From: Candidatus Sphingomonas phytovorans
GTDB taxonomy: Bacteria > Pseudomonadota > Alphaproteobacteria > Sphingomonadales > Sphingomonadaceae
NCBI GenBank assembly: GCA_029202385.1
Contig: CP119314.1
Coordinates: 2,544,501-2,608,500, forward strand
Length of the DNA: 64,000 nucleotides
Reading direction: 5' to 3'
Below are positions 1-9,055 of the stretch, piece after piece (position 1 is the stretch's first letter; each line of letters begins with the position of its first letter). The notes beneath the pieces are model-generated. The model saw only the letters and a program-made list of their open reading frames with translations. It ran no database searches and was not told the DNA's origin. A program made the position numbers and the translations under genes.

Positions 1-2186
1 GTCACGCCATATGTCCGTGGCGGCTGATAGTTGGTCGTGGCGCCGATGTTCGTCGTGTTCATCGAGTTGGTGACCTTGGCGTTCGTCAGGTTGCGCACCC
101 ATCCCCGAATGCCGAGGCCGTCCTCGAGCTTCAATCCGACACCTCCGTTCAGCAGTCCGAAGCGCGGCTGGTACAGGTTGTTGTCCACCTCGGTATAATA
201 GCCGCTGTTGTAGCTGTAGGTAGCTGAAAGGTTTATCTTTCCGATACTCACCGGGATTTCATAGTCAGCCGTTACATTTCCGGTGAATCGCGCGGTCTGC
301 GGCAGCCGGTTGCCCTTGGCATCGCGCGTGGTGACCTGGTTGAATCCGACGAAATATATCGCGTTCGGGAAAGCCGTGAACTTGTCGTCCAGGATCGTCA
401 GTCCGCCGGACAGGCGCAACGCGGACGTCACCCGTGCCACCAGTTCAAGCTCGGCTCCCCAGATATGGGCGCGGGCTCCGTTGTAGTAGTAGATCTGGCC
501 GAGCGCGAATCCCCCGACCTGAATATCCTTGTAATCGTAGAAGAAGGCGGAGGCGTTGAGCCGCACCCTGCGATCGAGGAGCGAACTCTTCAATCCGACC
601 TCATAAGCATCGAGCCTTTCCGGGCTATAGGGTGCCTGGGTCGCGAGGGCTGCATTGTAGCCGCCGCTCTTGAAGCCGCGATTGTAAGAGGCATAGACCA
701 TCACGTCGTCGCTGAAGTGATGGTCGAGCGAGACGCGCCATGTCGGGTCGGAGAAGCGCTTCGACTGCGACGACACCGCCTGGTTGGTGATCGGGAAGGG
801 AACGAAGGGTGCTGAGATCACCGTCGTCAGGTCGCTGTCGAGCGAGCGCCTTTCAGTGCTGTAGCGAAAGCCGAGCGTGAGATTGGTGCGCCGGGCGATC
901 GGTACGGTCGCCTGCGCGAAACCGGCAAAGGCTTCAGTCTTCGTCGTGGCATTGTTGACGTTGTTCGTGACCACGCCAAAGCCGGGGATCACCGGCCGGA
1001 CCGGACCGTAGAAGTCGAGGGTCGTCGGATCGGTGATGCCCGTCGCGTGGAAATAATAGGCGCCGACCACCCAACTGATGGGTGAGCCGGGAGTCGACGA
1101 GAGCTGCAATTCCTGGCTGAACTGCTTGTCGGTCTGGGTGAGCCGGATATTCAGGCCGGGCGTGCCGGTGGCATCGGTATCCTGATCGAAGATCATGCGC
1201 GACCGACGATAAGCCGTGATGCTGGTGATGCGGACCCCACCAACATCCTGATTGACCGTTCCGGCGACACCCCAGCCGCGAAAGGCGTAATAAGGCTGGA
1301 AGTCGTTATCGACATCCCAGCGATGCGGGAGCGGCGCGATCGGCAGATAGACCTGCGCACCCGGCGCCGGCCGCAGGGCCGTGAACAGGGAGCCGGCAAG
1401 CTCCGAATAGTCGGCGCTGATGCGGATCCTGGTGCTTCCCTTGTCGTACAGAAGCGAGGAGCGCAGCGCGACATCGCGGTCGGTCTTGTAGACGTCCTGG
1501 CCGTTACGCACATTGTGGCCGAAGCCGTCCTTCATCGCCGAGGCATGGCCCGCGAGATCGACCGCGAGGGAATCGGTCACCCCTCCGGTCACATAGGCGT
1601 CAGCCGAGATCGTGCCATAATTGCCGTACCCCAGGGAGACTTGCCCGCCAGATTGCCTGCTCGGCTCCCGTGTGACGACCTGGATCAGACCGCCCGTCGC
1701 ATTCCGCCCGAAGAGCGTACCCTGCGGCCCCTTCAGGACTTCGACACGCTCGATATTGCTGAGCGACAAGAGGGAGGCGGGGGCCGAGCCGATATAGACT
1801 CCGTCGATATAGGTGGCGACCCCGCCCTCGTAGCCGAGGCCAATGACGTTGTTGCCCACCCCGCGCAGGCGCGGCTGAACATAGCCGCTGTTATTGGTGA
1901 TCGAGAGGCCCGAAACCGTTTGCGCCAGATCCGACGACGTCGTCACCCCACGGGTCTCCAGCGCTGACGAGGTAATCGCGGTAACTGCGATCGGCACATC
2001 CTGGAGGCGTTCCGCGCGACGCTGCGCCGTGACGACGATATCCTCGACCGCCAGCGTGCCGGGCTCCTGGGGTGGCTCGGACTGCGCCACCGCCACCGTC
2101 GTCCAGCCGATGCCGACGACAAAGGCAGCACCCAGAAGCAAACGGCGCTTGCGCAGCAGATTCCCGCGCGAGAACTGAATAGGCAA
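1..2186 (-). CDS. TonB-dependent outer-membrane receptor, C-terminus cut by window edge
   Basis: Reads off the left edge; about 728 residues are present and only a few C-terminal ones are missing. I start it at a TTG (2184-2186) because a strong AGGAGGGG lies just upstream and no ATG gives a signal peptide. The N-terminus is a basic, hydrophobic signal sequence ending near VAVAQ, followed by the TonB-box-like stretch DIVVTAQRR and a plug domain containing VEVLKGPQGTLFGRNATGG. The rest is beta-barrel sequence with the usual YNRGFKSGGYN strand. The family takes up large or scarce ligands (siderophores, glycans, aromatic conjugates) across the outer membrane using TonB energy. The substrate is not evident. 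It closely resembles the receptor at 33518-35686 in plug and C-terminal wording. Confidence 0.93.
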   Translation of the reverse strand, partial: MPIQFSRGNLLRKRRLLLGAAFVVGIGWTTVAVAQSEPPQEPGTLAVEDIVVTAQRRAERLQDVPIAVTAITSSALETRGVTTSSDLAQTVSGLSITNNSGYVQPRLRGVGNNVIGLGYEGGVATYIDGVYIGSAPASLLSLSNIERVEVLKGPQGTLFGRNATGGLIQVVTREPSRQSGGQVSLGYGNYGTISADAYVTGGVTDSLAVDLAGHASAMKDGFGHNVRNGQDVYKTDRDVALRSSLLYDKGSTRIRISADYSELAGSLFTALRPAPGAQVYLPIAPLPHRWDVDNDFQPYYAFRGWGVAGTVNQDVGGVRITSITAYRRSRMIFDQDTDATGTPGLNIRLTQTDKQFSQELQLSSTPGSPISWVVGAYYFHATGITDPTTLDFYGPVRPVIPGFGVVTNNVNNATTKTEAFAGFAQATVPIARRTNLTLGFRYSTERRSLDSDLTTVISAPFVPFPITNQAVSSQSKRFSDPTWRVSLDHHFSDDVMVYASYNRGFKSGGYNAALATQAPYSPERLDAYEVGLKSSLLDRRVRLNASAFFYDYKDIQVGGFALGQIYYYNGARAHIWGAELELVARVTSALRLSGGLTILDDKFTAFPNAIYFVGFNQVTTRDAKGNRLPQTARFTGNVTADYEIPVSIGKINLSATYSYNSGYYTEVDNNLYQPRFGLLNGGVGLKLEDGLGIRGWVRNLTNAKVTNSMNTTNIGATTNYQPPRTYGV

Positions 2187-2372
2187 TGTCCCCTCCTTAT
2201 TGCGCGGCTTCACCGCGTCACCGTTGGATTGGCGGCCGGGCTAGGAGAGTGAAGTCAAAGCAGCGTCAAAAGCGGAAAGACGAGAAATGCTGCACAGGCG
2301 ACCCGGATCAATTGCGGCGCAGCCATCGGCGTCTTCAACCTGACAATTCAGGTCTGTGCGGCAGGCTTGGAG

Positions 2373-2807
2373 CTATCCGATCCGGCGCCAGCGAATTCGA
2401 AGCGCCGCTCCACCTCCGATCGGCGCAGCCAGAAAGGTCATGCGCTCCCCTTCGATGAGAAAACGGCGGGTAAGCTCTACGCCGACAGCATTCGGATTGA
2501 GTGCGATCTCGACGATATGAGTCACCATGTCGCCGTCGACCCGGTATCGTCCCGAATAGGCAGCGCACCCAGTGACGGCGGCCTTCAGATCGGCGTCAGT
2601 CGCTCCGACGATGACTGGCCGGGGACTCACGCCCGCAAGCCTTGCGCGAACCGCCGGCGTCGAGACGACCGAAACCAGGCCTCCGGAGGTATAGACGAGG
2701 CGGCCCGAGCGCGGCACGGGCGGATGCAGCGGATTACCCTGCTCGTCCACATCCTCTTCGCCGAGCATATCCCAAACCCCGATGAGCTCCGCATTGGCTG
2801 GTGTCAT
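2373..2807 (-). CDS. Lipocalin-like domain protein (144 aa)
   Basis: The protein begins with a ligand-barrel pattern (LIGVWDMLGEED, then GRLVYTSGGLVSV) and continues with YSGRYRVDGDMVTHIVEIA, which matches the lipocalin-like family found in many proteobacterial catabolic clusters. There is no signal peptide. Members are small antiparallel barrels of uncertain function, thought to bind or isomerise hydrophobic ligands. It lies 186 bp downstream of, and on the same strand as, nothing closer than the receptor start at 2186, so it could be cotranscribed with that receptor. The 241 bp between its start and the nitroreductase at 3049 form a divergent promoter region with no ORF I would call. Confidence 0.75.
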   Translation of the reverse strand: MTPANAELIGVWDMLGEEDVDEQGNPLHPPVPRSGRLVYTSGGLVSVVSTPAVRARLAGVSPRPVIVGATDADLKAAVTGCAAYSGRYRVDGDMVTHIVEIALNPNAVGVELTRRFLIEGERMTFLAAPIGGGAALRIRWRRIG

Positions 2808-3048
2808 GAACCGATCCTCCGATCCCGCCGCAATGGGGTCGTTGGATCAATCATCCATCAAATCGGCGGCGGACAATGCTTTGAGAATCCTTTGAGCGCC
2901 GGCTGGCAGGCCGGCCGGGACGAACTGGAATGGGGTCGAGGAACCGCGGCCGCTCCCGCCGGCAGATGATCACCGCGGTCGACCGGACACCATCGGAATC
3001 GGACGCCCCGGCCAGTTCAGCCAGTTCGACAAGCGAGGAACCAGCCTG

Positions 3049-3654
3049 ATGCAACCCGGAGCGCCAAGAAGCACCGACCATGATATCGACCCGATCTTCA
3101 CCCAGCGCTGGTCGCCGCGCTCCTTCGACGGCTCGAAGGTGGATGACCGGGAGCTTCACGTTCTGTTCGAGGCGGCGCGCTGGGCCCCTTCATCCTATAA
3201 CCGGCAGCCTTGGCGCTTCGTCTATGCCCATCGGGATTCGGCCGAATGGGCAACGTTCCTTGGCCTGTTGAAGCCCTTCAACGCGGCATGGGCCGCGGGT
3301 GCCTCGGTCATCCTTTTCGTCCTGTCGGACAGGATGATCCAGCTCCCGGGCCGGGAATCCCCCGAAGTCTCACGCAGCCATTCCTTCGACGCCGGCGCCG
3401 CCTGGGCGTGCCTCGCGCTCCAGGCGACCCGGATCGGCTTGTCCACCCACGGCCTCGCAGGGGTAGATTTCGAGCGCGCCCAGACCGAACTGGGCGTGCC
3501 CGACGATTTCCATATCGAGGCTGCCATTGTCGTCGGCCGCCGGGCGGAGAGGGACCTGCTCCCCGAGCCATTGCGCGCACGCGAAACGCCCAGCGGCCGC
3601 AACCCGGTTGCCTCCTTCGCCTGGCAGGGACGCTTTGGCGAAACGACTGGATAA
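3049..3654 (+). CDS. Nitroreductase family protein
   Basis: A 201-residue FMN-dependent nitroreductase-fold enzyme. The FMN-binding N-terminus RWSPRSFDG is followed by WAPSSYNRQPWRF, the family signature, and the C-terminal half carries the typical ATRIGLSTHGLAG and AIVVGRR strands. Such enzymes reduce nitro groups, quinones or enals with NAD(P)H in the cytoplasm. It starts at an ATG after a long divergent intergenic region and ends 17 nt before the next gene, so the two are probably cotranscribed. The exact substrate cannot be told from the sequence. Confidence 0.85.
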   Translation: MQPGAPRSTDHDIDPIFTQRWSPRSFDGSKVDDRELHVLFEAARWAPSSYNRQPWRFVYAHRDSAEWATFLGLLKPFNAAWAAGASVILFVLSDRMIQLPGRESPEVSRSHSFDAGAAWACLALQATRIGLSTHGLAGVDFERAQTELGVPDDFHIEAAIVVGRRAERDLLPEPLRARETPSGRNPVASFAWQGRFGETTG

Positions 3655-3671
3655 AATGGAGAACGAAGATC

Positions 3672-4499
3672 ATGCAGGATCAGCGTGGGGCGCCACCCTC
3701 CAGCACCCACGGGCCGCGGGCCATGCTGAAGCGCGAGCGACTATTCTACGTCGTCGCCAGTCTCATTTCGTTCGGTATCGCGCTGACGGGCTTTCGCTAT
3801 TTCTATCTCATGGGCGGCAAGGGCTTCATGGGAAATCCCCTGACGCGCGAGGTGGTTCCGGTTATCCTGACTCATGCCTTCGCGATGTCGAGCTGGATGG
3901 TCCTGCTCGTGACCCAAAGCCTGCTGGTCTATCGCGGCAAGTTGCGACAGCATCGCCTGTGGGGATGGGTCGGCGCTGTGGTCGCGGTTGCCGTAGTCGG
4001 GCTCGGCGCGGCGATGGCCATCCTCTCAGCCCACTATAATCCGACGGCCTATATGATGTTCAGCGGGCCGAAATTCTTCCTGATGGAGATGCTGACTGAA
4101 ATCGGGCTGTTCGGCGTCCTCGTCGCGACCGCCATTGCCAATCGTGCCAGGGCCGAGGTGCATCGCCCTTTCATCCTGACTGCGACGATCGTCATCGCGT
4201 CCGGCGCGCTTGCCCGCGTGCCGGTCGTCGACTTGCTGGCCGCCACCCCGCCGCTTTACGCTTACGGCCCGGTGCTTTCCTTCGGCCTGCTGCTCTATCT
4301 CCTGAAATGGCGGATGACGGGGTGGCACGACCGCTGGTTCGCGATCGCGCTGGGCAGTGTCGCGCTGGTGTTCCTGCTATCGCTGCCGCTCGGCCGCAGC
4401 ACGCTGTGGGAATGGCTATGGGACGGCTATATCCTCGACGCGTCCGAGATCAGGGCGCGCTTCCCCGGCCCTTACCCCGGTCCCTTCAGCCCACACTGA
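3672..4499 (+). CDS. Multi-pass membrane protein, function unknown (275 aa)
   Basis: The reading frame stays open far upstream inside the nitroreductase, but the credible start is the ATG at 3672 (a second in-frame ATG lies at 3723). About seven hydrophobic helices are visible, beginning FYVVASLISFGIALTGF and ending with FAIALGSVALVFLLSLPLG. Histidines in the second and fourth helices (VVPVILTHAF, RAEVHRPF) are reminiscent of small heme-free or DUF-type membrane proteins seen beside oxidoreductases, but I do not recognise the family with confidence. It sits 17 nt after the nitroreductase and converges on the regulator gene ending at 4523. Confidence 0.75.
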   Translation: MQDQRGAPPSSTHGPRAMLKRERLFYVVASLISFGIALTGFRYFYLMGGKGFMGNPLTREVVPVILTHAFAMSSWMVLLVTQSLLVYRGKLRQHRLWGWVGAVVAVAVVGLGAAMAILSAHYNPTAYMMFSGPKFFLMEMLTEIGLFGVLVATAIANRARAEVHRPFILTATIVIASGALARVPVVDLLAATPPLYAYGPVLSFGLLLYLLKWRMTGWHDRWFAIALGSVALVFLLSLPLGRSTLWEWLWDGYILDASEIRARFPGPYPGPFSPH

Positions 4500-4522
4500 G
4501 CGCATCAGTCCGTATCGACACG

Positions 4523-5611
4523 CTAAAGCGTGATGCCATGCCCAAACGCACCGACCATATTGCCGTCCTGCCCGAAAAGAGGACTCACGATCCGCCGCTG
4601 GGCAAAAGTGTTTCCCTCCTTCGACGTGAGGTGGACATCGCCGACCCAACGCCCTCCGGAAACAGCCTGGCGGAGGATCTGTTCGGCAAGGCCGACATCC
4701 CCGCCTTCAGCATAGACTGCCGTGGGCGGCCGGCCGAACATTTCGTCCTTGGCGAACCCAAGGGAATCCTCGGCGATGCGATTCCAGCCGACGATGCGGT
4801 TCTCCGTGTCGGTCACGGCAACCGCATAGGGCAATTGTTCGAGCACGAACGCAAAATCGGCCAGCGTCCGGGAAAGGGGTGAAAGAGCCTCACCGTTCAG
4901 GATCTGGCTCAAAAGGTCCGTCGTCCCGTCCTCCGGCGTCACGCCGAGTTCAATCTCGAGCTCCCGTGCCAGGGCCTCGAAATGATCGCGCGCGCGGCGT
5001 GGGAACCCCTTGCCGGCATGGCACCGCATGATCGTGCGATGCGCGGTCTCGTCATAGGGATCGAGCTCCAGGATGCGCTGGGCCGTCGAAAGCGTCAGAT
5101 CATATTCCCGTGCGGCAAGCCGGATTTGAGCCAGCCTGGCCAGCGCGTCGTGGAGCCTGCGGCTGAGACGCTCTCGTTCGGCCTCCATCCAGCTCGACAG
5201 CCCGGTCTGGGCGAAATCGAACCCCTGGAGGAATTCGCCCTGGTGCAGCGTCTCGAAAAGTTCCAGCTCCTCGCGCGATGCATAGGCCGGCTCGATCGTG
5301 GAAAGGCGGGCGACGTCGACGCTGATCGCGTTCGACGGGCTCCACACGAATTGGGAGTCGCCGAGAACCAGCTGATCGCCGAACGTCCGGCGCAAATCCG
5401 ACAGGGCCTGGCTCAGGCTGTGACGAGCCCGGGCCTCGTCCTTCTCGCCCCACAGCATGCCGGCGATCATTTCCCTGCTGAACCTGCGTTCCGGATGGAT
5501 TGCGAGATAGGCGGCGAGCATCGCGGTCTTGCGTGTGGGGGGCCGCCGTTCGCGACCGTTACGGTCCTCGAACCTGAGCGGTCCCAGCGCCTTCATCTCG
5601 AGGTGCGACAT
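4523..5611 (-). CDS. BTAD/winged-helix transcription regulator with C-terminal PAS domain
   Basis: Residues 1-95 resemble an OmpR-type winged helix (GPLRFEDRNG, then RKTAMLAAYLAIHPERRFSR and a basic recognition helix ARHSLSQALSDLRR). Residues about 100-240 are a helical BTAD/TPR-like domain (ELDPYDETAHRTIMRCHAGK). Residues about 255-360 form a PAS domain (LEQLPYAVAVTDTENRIVGWN) that may sense a ligand or redox state. This SARP-like layout is best known from actinobacterial antibiotic regulators and is much rarer in proteobacteria. It is divergent from the ligase gene at 5784 with 172 bp between them, so it is the likely regulator of the 5784-10258 unit. Role is inferred from position. Confidence 0.82.
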   Translation of the reverse strand: MSHLEMKALGPLRFEDRNGRERRPPTRKTAMLAAYLAIHPERRFSREMIAGMLWGEKDEARARHSLSQALSDLRRTFGDQLVLGDSQFVWSPSNAISVDVARLSTIEPAYASREELELFETLHQGEFLQGFDFAQTGLSSWMEAERERLSRRLHDALARLAQIRLAAREYDLTLSTAQRILELDPYDETAHRTIMRCHAGKGFPRRARDHFEALARELEIELGVTPEDGTTDLLSQILNGEALSPLSRTLADFAFVLEQLPYAVAVTDTENRIVGWNRIAEDSLGFAKDEMFGRPPTAVYAEGGDVGLAEQILRQAVSGGRWVGDVHLTSKEGNTFAQRRIVSPLFGQDGNMVGAFGHGITL

Positions 5612-5783
5612 GCCTCCCTCCTGCTGCGATCCGGCTATTCCTGAGTCGCCGGCGCGAATATGGGCGTGTTCGAGCCGCCCCGTCTTTCCCTAGCCTATGT
5701 CAGTCGGGGCGCAGGTCGCATGGGAATGGGACAGCACCCCATTTTTGACGCTCCTTTGAGCCAGGGGTTCAAAGGAATGGGGC

Positions 5784-7325
5784 ATGCGCACGCTCCATGA
5801 TCTGCTCGAGCAAGTCGATGCCATCCATTCCGACCGCGTCGCGGTTTCGACACATGGCACGCACCTTTCCTACGCGACGTTGCTGTCCCGCTCTCGCAGG
5901 CTCGCCTCGGTCCTTGCGGCGACTGGCTTGATGACGGGTGACAGGGTCGCGATCTTCGCCCCGAACGGGTTCAGATATCTCGAAGTGAATTTCGCCTGCA
6001 CAATGCTGGGTGTCGTGCTCGTTCCGCTCAATACCAGGCTGGCTGCGGGCGAGATCGAAGACATCCTCCAAAGAGTCGGCTGCAAGCTTTTGGTCGGGCA
6101 GGCTTTGCCCGAACATCACGGTATCGATTCCCTGTCGTGGAACGATGCAGACGGCCCGGGAGGCCGGAATCCCTATGAAGACGCGATCGCCCACGCGCTC
6201 CCGCATGCTGCGCCGCCCGAACGATGCGACGCCGATACGATTGCCCAGATCTTCTTCACCAGCGGGACAACCGGACTGCCCAAAGGGGTGTGCCTGACCC
6301 ATGGCAATCTGCTCGCCAGTGCCGTCGATGCGATGGAGAGACTTGAATTCAGGCGGGACGATGTGTGGCTGCATTCGGCGCCGATGTTCCACCTCGTGGA
6401 CGCATTCGCGATCTGGGGCATGTCACTGGCGGGCGGCGCACATGTCGCGGTTCAGTTCGATCCGGTGACGTTCGGCGAGCTGGTCGAGCGCGAGCGCATT
6501 TCCAAGACCAGCCTTCCGCCCACCTTGCTCGACTGGATCTCGCGGCAACGGCCTGACCTGCACCACGATCTCGGGTCGCTTCGCCTGATCAGCTATGGCG
6601 GATCGCCCATGCAGGATGCCGTCTACCGGCGGTGCCGATCGGTACTGAAGTGCGACCTGCGCCAGGCCTATGGACTGACCGAAGGGTCCGGCTTCGTGTG
6701 CCACGAACAGGCCGGCGACAACCCCGACCCGGAGACGGCGTTCAATATCGTCGGGACGCCGACGCGCCATGTCGATATCGCGCTGGTCGACGACCAAGGG
6801 CGAACGGTCGGCCCCGATGAAGTTGGCGAAATCGTCCTCAAGGGCGCGCGCCTGTTCCGGGAATATTGGGGCGATCCCCTGGCAACGGCGCGCGCCTTCG
6901 TCGATGGCTGGTATCACAGCGGGGACCTGGGGATCCGCACGAACAACGGCCTTTATCGGGTCGTCGGCCGGAAGAAGGAAATGATCATCTCGGGTGGCGA
7001 GAACATCTACCCGGCCGAGGTGGTGAACGCGCTGCTGTCTCATCCCGCAGTGGAGGAGGCGGCGGTGTTCGGGATTCCCAGCGAACGCTGGGGGGAGGAG
7101 GTCCGCGCGGTGATCTACACCACCCCGGGGCCCGGCGCGCCGACAGGAGAGGAGATCGACCGGCACTGCCGAAGCCTGATCGCCGGCTACAAGGCCCCGA
7201 AACGCATCGACTTCTCGGACGCTCCCCTGCCCAAGACCGGCGCAGGGAAGATCGCTACCGCCGCGATCAGGGAAAGATTCCTCGCCGCCGCCCTGCCCCA
7301 CGGGGAAACGGAGTGCGCGAAATGA
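5784..7325 (+). CDS. AMP-dependent acyl-CoA synthetase / ligase
   Basis: A 513-residue ANL-superfamily enzyme. The ATP-binding loop TSGTTGLPKG is near residue 159, the adenylate-binding YGLTEGSG near residue 300, the GWYHSGDLG hinge motif near 375 and the C-terminal lysine loop LPKTGAGKI near 480. It should activate a carboxylic acid to an acyl-adenylate and then the CoA thioester, in the cytoplasm. The substrate is unknown; medium-chain or aromatic acids are typical for this subgroup. Its stop overlaps the next gene's ATG (ATGA at 7322-7325), showing an operon with cytochrome b561. Confidence 0.9.
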   Translation: MRTLHDLLEQVDAIHSDRVAVSTHGTHLSYATLLSRSRRLASVLAATGLMTGDRVAIFAPNGFRYLEVNFACTMLGVVLVPLNTRLAAGEIEDILQRVGCKLLVGQALPEHHGIDSLSWNDADGPGGRNPYEDAIAHALPHAAPPERCDADTIAQIFFTSGTTGLPKGVCLTHGNLLASAVDAMERLEFRRDDVWLHSAPMFHLVDAFAIWGMSLAGGAHVAVQFDPVTFGELVERERISKTSLPPTLLDWISRQRPDLHHDLGSLRLISYGGSPMQDAVYRRCRSVLKCDLRQAYGLTEGSGFVCHEQAGDNPDPETAFNIVGTPTRHVDIALVDDQGRTVGPDEVGEIVLKGARLFREYWGDPLATARAFVDGWYHSGDLGIRTNNGLYRVVGRKKEMIISGGENIYPAEVVNALLSHPAVEEAAVFGIPSERWGEEVRAVIYTTPGPGAPTGEEIDRHCRSLIAGYKAPKRIDFSDAPLPKTGAGKIATAAIRERFLAAALPHGETECAK

Positions 7326-7969
7326 TCACCGGGCCGAGCGCCGGAAGCACTCAGCGCCGATATGCGACAGGATCGATCATCCTCCACTGGACCATCGCGG
7401 CGCTGATCGTCGGCAATATCGCGCTCGGGGTGATGGGCCGCGACGCGCGTCCGCCCGAGAAATTCGCGATCCTCGACTATCACAAGTCGATCGGACTCAC
7501 GATCCTGATGCTCAGCATCCTGCGGCTCGCCTGGCGTATCCTGAACCGCCCCCCTGCCCTTCCCGCGACGATGCCGCGATGGGAGCGAAGCCTGGCGCAT
7601 GCTATCCATACCAGTCTCTATCTGATCATGATCGGCCTTCCCCTGAGCGGCTGGATCGCGGTCACCACTCGGGTATCAGCACCACCGATCACCTATTTCG
7701 GCGTCGTACCATGGCCCTATTTTCCGCTCGTGCGCGGATTGGGGGCGGAAGAACTGGCGAAACTCCATCTGGGTTTCGCACTCACCCATTCGGTCCTGGG
7801 CAAGATCACGCTCGCCCTGCTCCTGCTGCATCTTGCCGGTGCGGTGAAGCACATGGTCGCCCGTGACGGCATCATATGGCGGATGGCACCGCTCGGCATC
7901 TTCCTGCCGGGGAAGCGGATGGCGAAGAGAGCCGACCCCGATCCCGATATGGACAGCATCGTCATTTGA
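7322..7969 (+). CDS. Cytochrome b561 family di-heme membrane protein
   Basis: A 215-residue inner-membrane protein. The open frame extends upstream inside the ligase, but the ATG overlapping the ligase stop is the sensible start. Four transmembrane helices with paired histidines are seen: ILHWTIAALIV (His 22), LDYHKSIGL, LAHAIHTSLYLIMIG and LLLLHLAGAVKH. This is the prokaryotic b561 pattern for two b-type hemes, which pass electrons from quinol to acceptors such as superoxide or periplasmic enzymes. Presence between a CoA ligase and a secreted esterase is unusual and its partner is not evident. Confidence 0.87.
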   Translation: MITGPSAGSTQRRYATGSIILHWTIAALIVGNIALGVMGRDARPPEKFAILDYHKSIGLTILMLSILRLAWRILNRPPALPATMPRWERSLAHAIHTSLYLIMIGLPLSGWIAVTTRVSAPPITYFGVVPWPYFPLVRGLGAEELAKLHLGFALTHSVLGKITLALLLLHLAGAVKHMVARDGIIWRMAPLGIFLPGKRMAKRADPDPDMDSIVI

Positions 7970-8041
7970 GAGTCTCTTGAAGCGTGGCCTGCACAATCCC
8001 GGGTAAGAAACGCCGGCAGCGCAGGTACGGAGGGGCATAGG

Positions 8042-9022
8042 ATGACGATCGGCTCAACCCATCTGGTCCGCGGGATCGGGACATGGCTGGCCTGTCTGTG
8101 GTGCTGTTGTTCACCGGCCCAGGGCCAGGTTCCGCCGGCGATCAAACAAGCCATCCTCACCGGCGGCCGCACGGTCGACGGCCACGCCATGGCGGAACTC
8201 TATGGCCCGCTTCAGGAACATGAACCCTATCGCGGGATCATCGTAGCCCGGGACGTCGGATATGGCCCGTTCGAGCAGCAGCTCGCCGATGTCTTCGTCG
8301 AGAAACGTCAAGGACAGCGGAAGCGCCCGGTCCTGATCTTCGTCCATGGCGGCGGCTTCACCGCCGGCGCGCGCAGACTCTCCAGGGAGAGTCCGTTCTA
8401 CGACAATGTGGCGTTATGGGCGGCCCGCCATGGCTTTGTCGCGATCAGCATCAACTATCGCCTTGCGCCCGCGGCGACCTGGCCGGCCGCCGCCGAGGAC
8501 ATCGGCACTGCGGTTCGGTGGGCGCGCGCGAACGCAGCATCTTATGGCGGGAATCCCGATCGGCTCTTCTTGATGGGGCACTCGGCGGGTGCCACTCACG
8601 TCGCGTCCTATGGTGCCGACCGCACGCTCTGGCGCGGCGACACGCCCGGAGTGCGCGGGATGATCGTCATATCGGGCAGCTTCACGGTCGAGGCACCCGA
8701 AACGGCACCGGCGGCCGACAGGCCGCTCCTGACACGGGCAAAGGCATATTTCGGCAGCGACCCGGATAAATTCGCCGCAGAATCGTCCCTCAATGGATTA
8801 CTCGCTTCCCGAACTCCGTTGCTGCTGGCCAATGCCGAATTCGATCCCGACTATTTTCTGCGGCAGCGCCAGCAATTCCTGTCCGCCGTGCCGCGGGACC
8901 GGTCCCGGGGTGTAAGCAGCGTCATGCTTGCCGGGCACAATCACATGTCCGAGATCTATTCGATCAACACGTCGGACAAATCCCTCACCCGTGAAATCAT
9001 CACATTCGTCCGAAGGAACTGA
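8042..9022 (+). CDS. Secreted alpha/beta hydrolase (carboxylesterase type)
   Basis: A 326-residue esterase. A short signal peptide is visible (LACLWCCCSPAQGQ). The oxyanion-hole motif is FVHGGGFTAG and the nucleophile is the serine of GHSAGATH; a late aspartate (NAEFDPDYF) and the histidine of AGHNHM complete a plausible triad. This is the hormone-sensitive-lipase/BD-FAE type of hydrolase acting on small esters in the periplasm. It lies 72 nt after cytochrome b561 and only a few bases before the MFS gene, so an operon that cleaves an ester and then imports and activates the acid is a fair inference. Confidence 0.87.
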   Translation: MTIGSTHLVRGIGTWLACLWCCCSPAQGQVPPAIKQAILTGGRTVDGHAMAELYGPLQEHEPYRGIIVARDVGYGPFEQQLADVFVEKRQGQRKRPVLIFVHGGGFTAGARRLSRESPFYDNVALWAARHGFVAISINYRLAPAATWPAAAEDIGTAVRWARANAASYGGNPDRLFLMGHSAGATHVASYGADRTLWRGDTPGVRGMIVISGSFTVEAPETAPAADRPLLTRAKAYFGSDPDKFAAESSLNGLLASRTPLLLANAEFDPDYFLRQRQQFLSAVPRDRSRGVSSVMLAGHNHMSEIYSINTSDKSLTREIITFVRRN

Positions 9023-9055
9023 GCCTTGAATAGTCCAGCCGGTGGAGACGGGGAT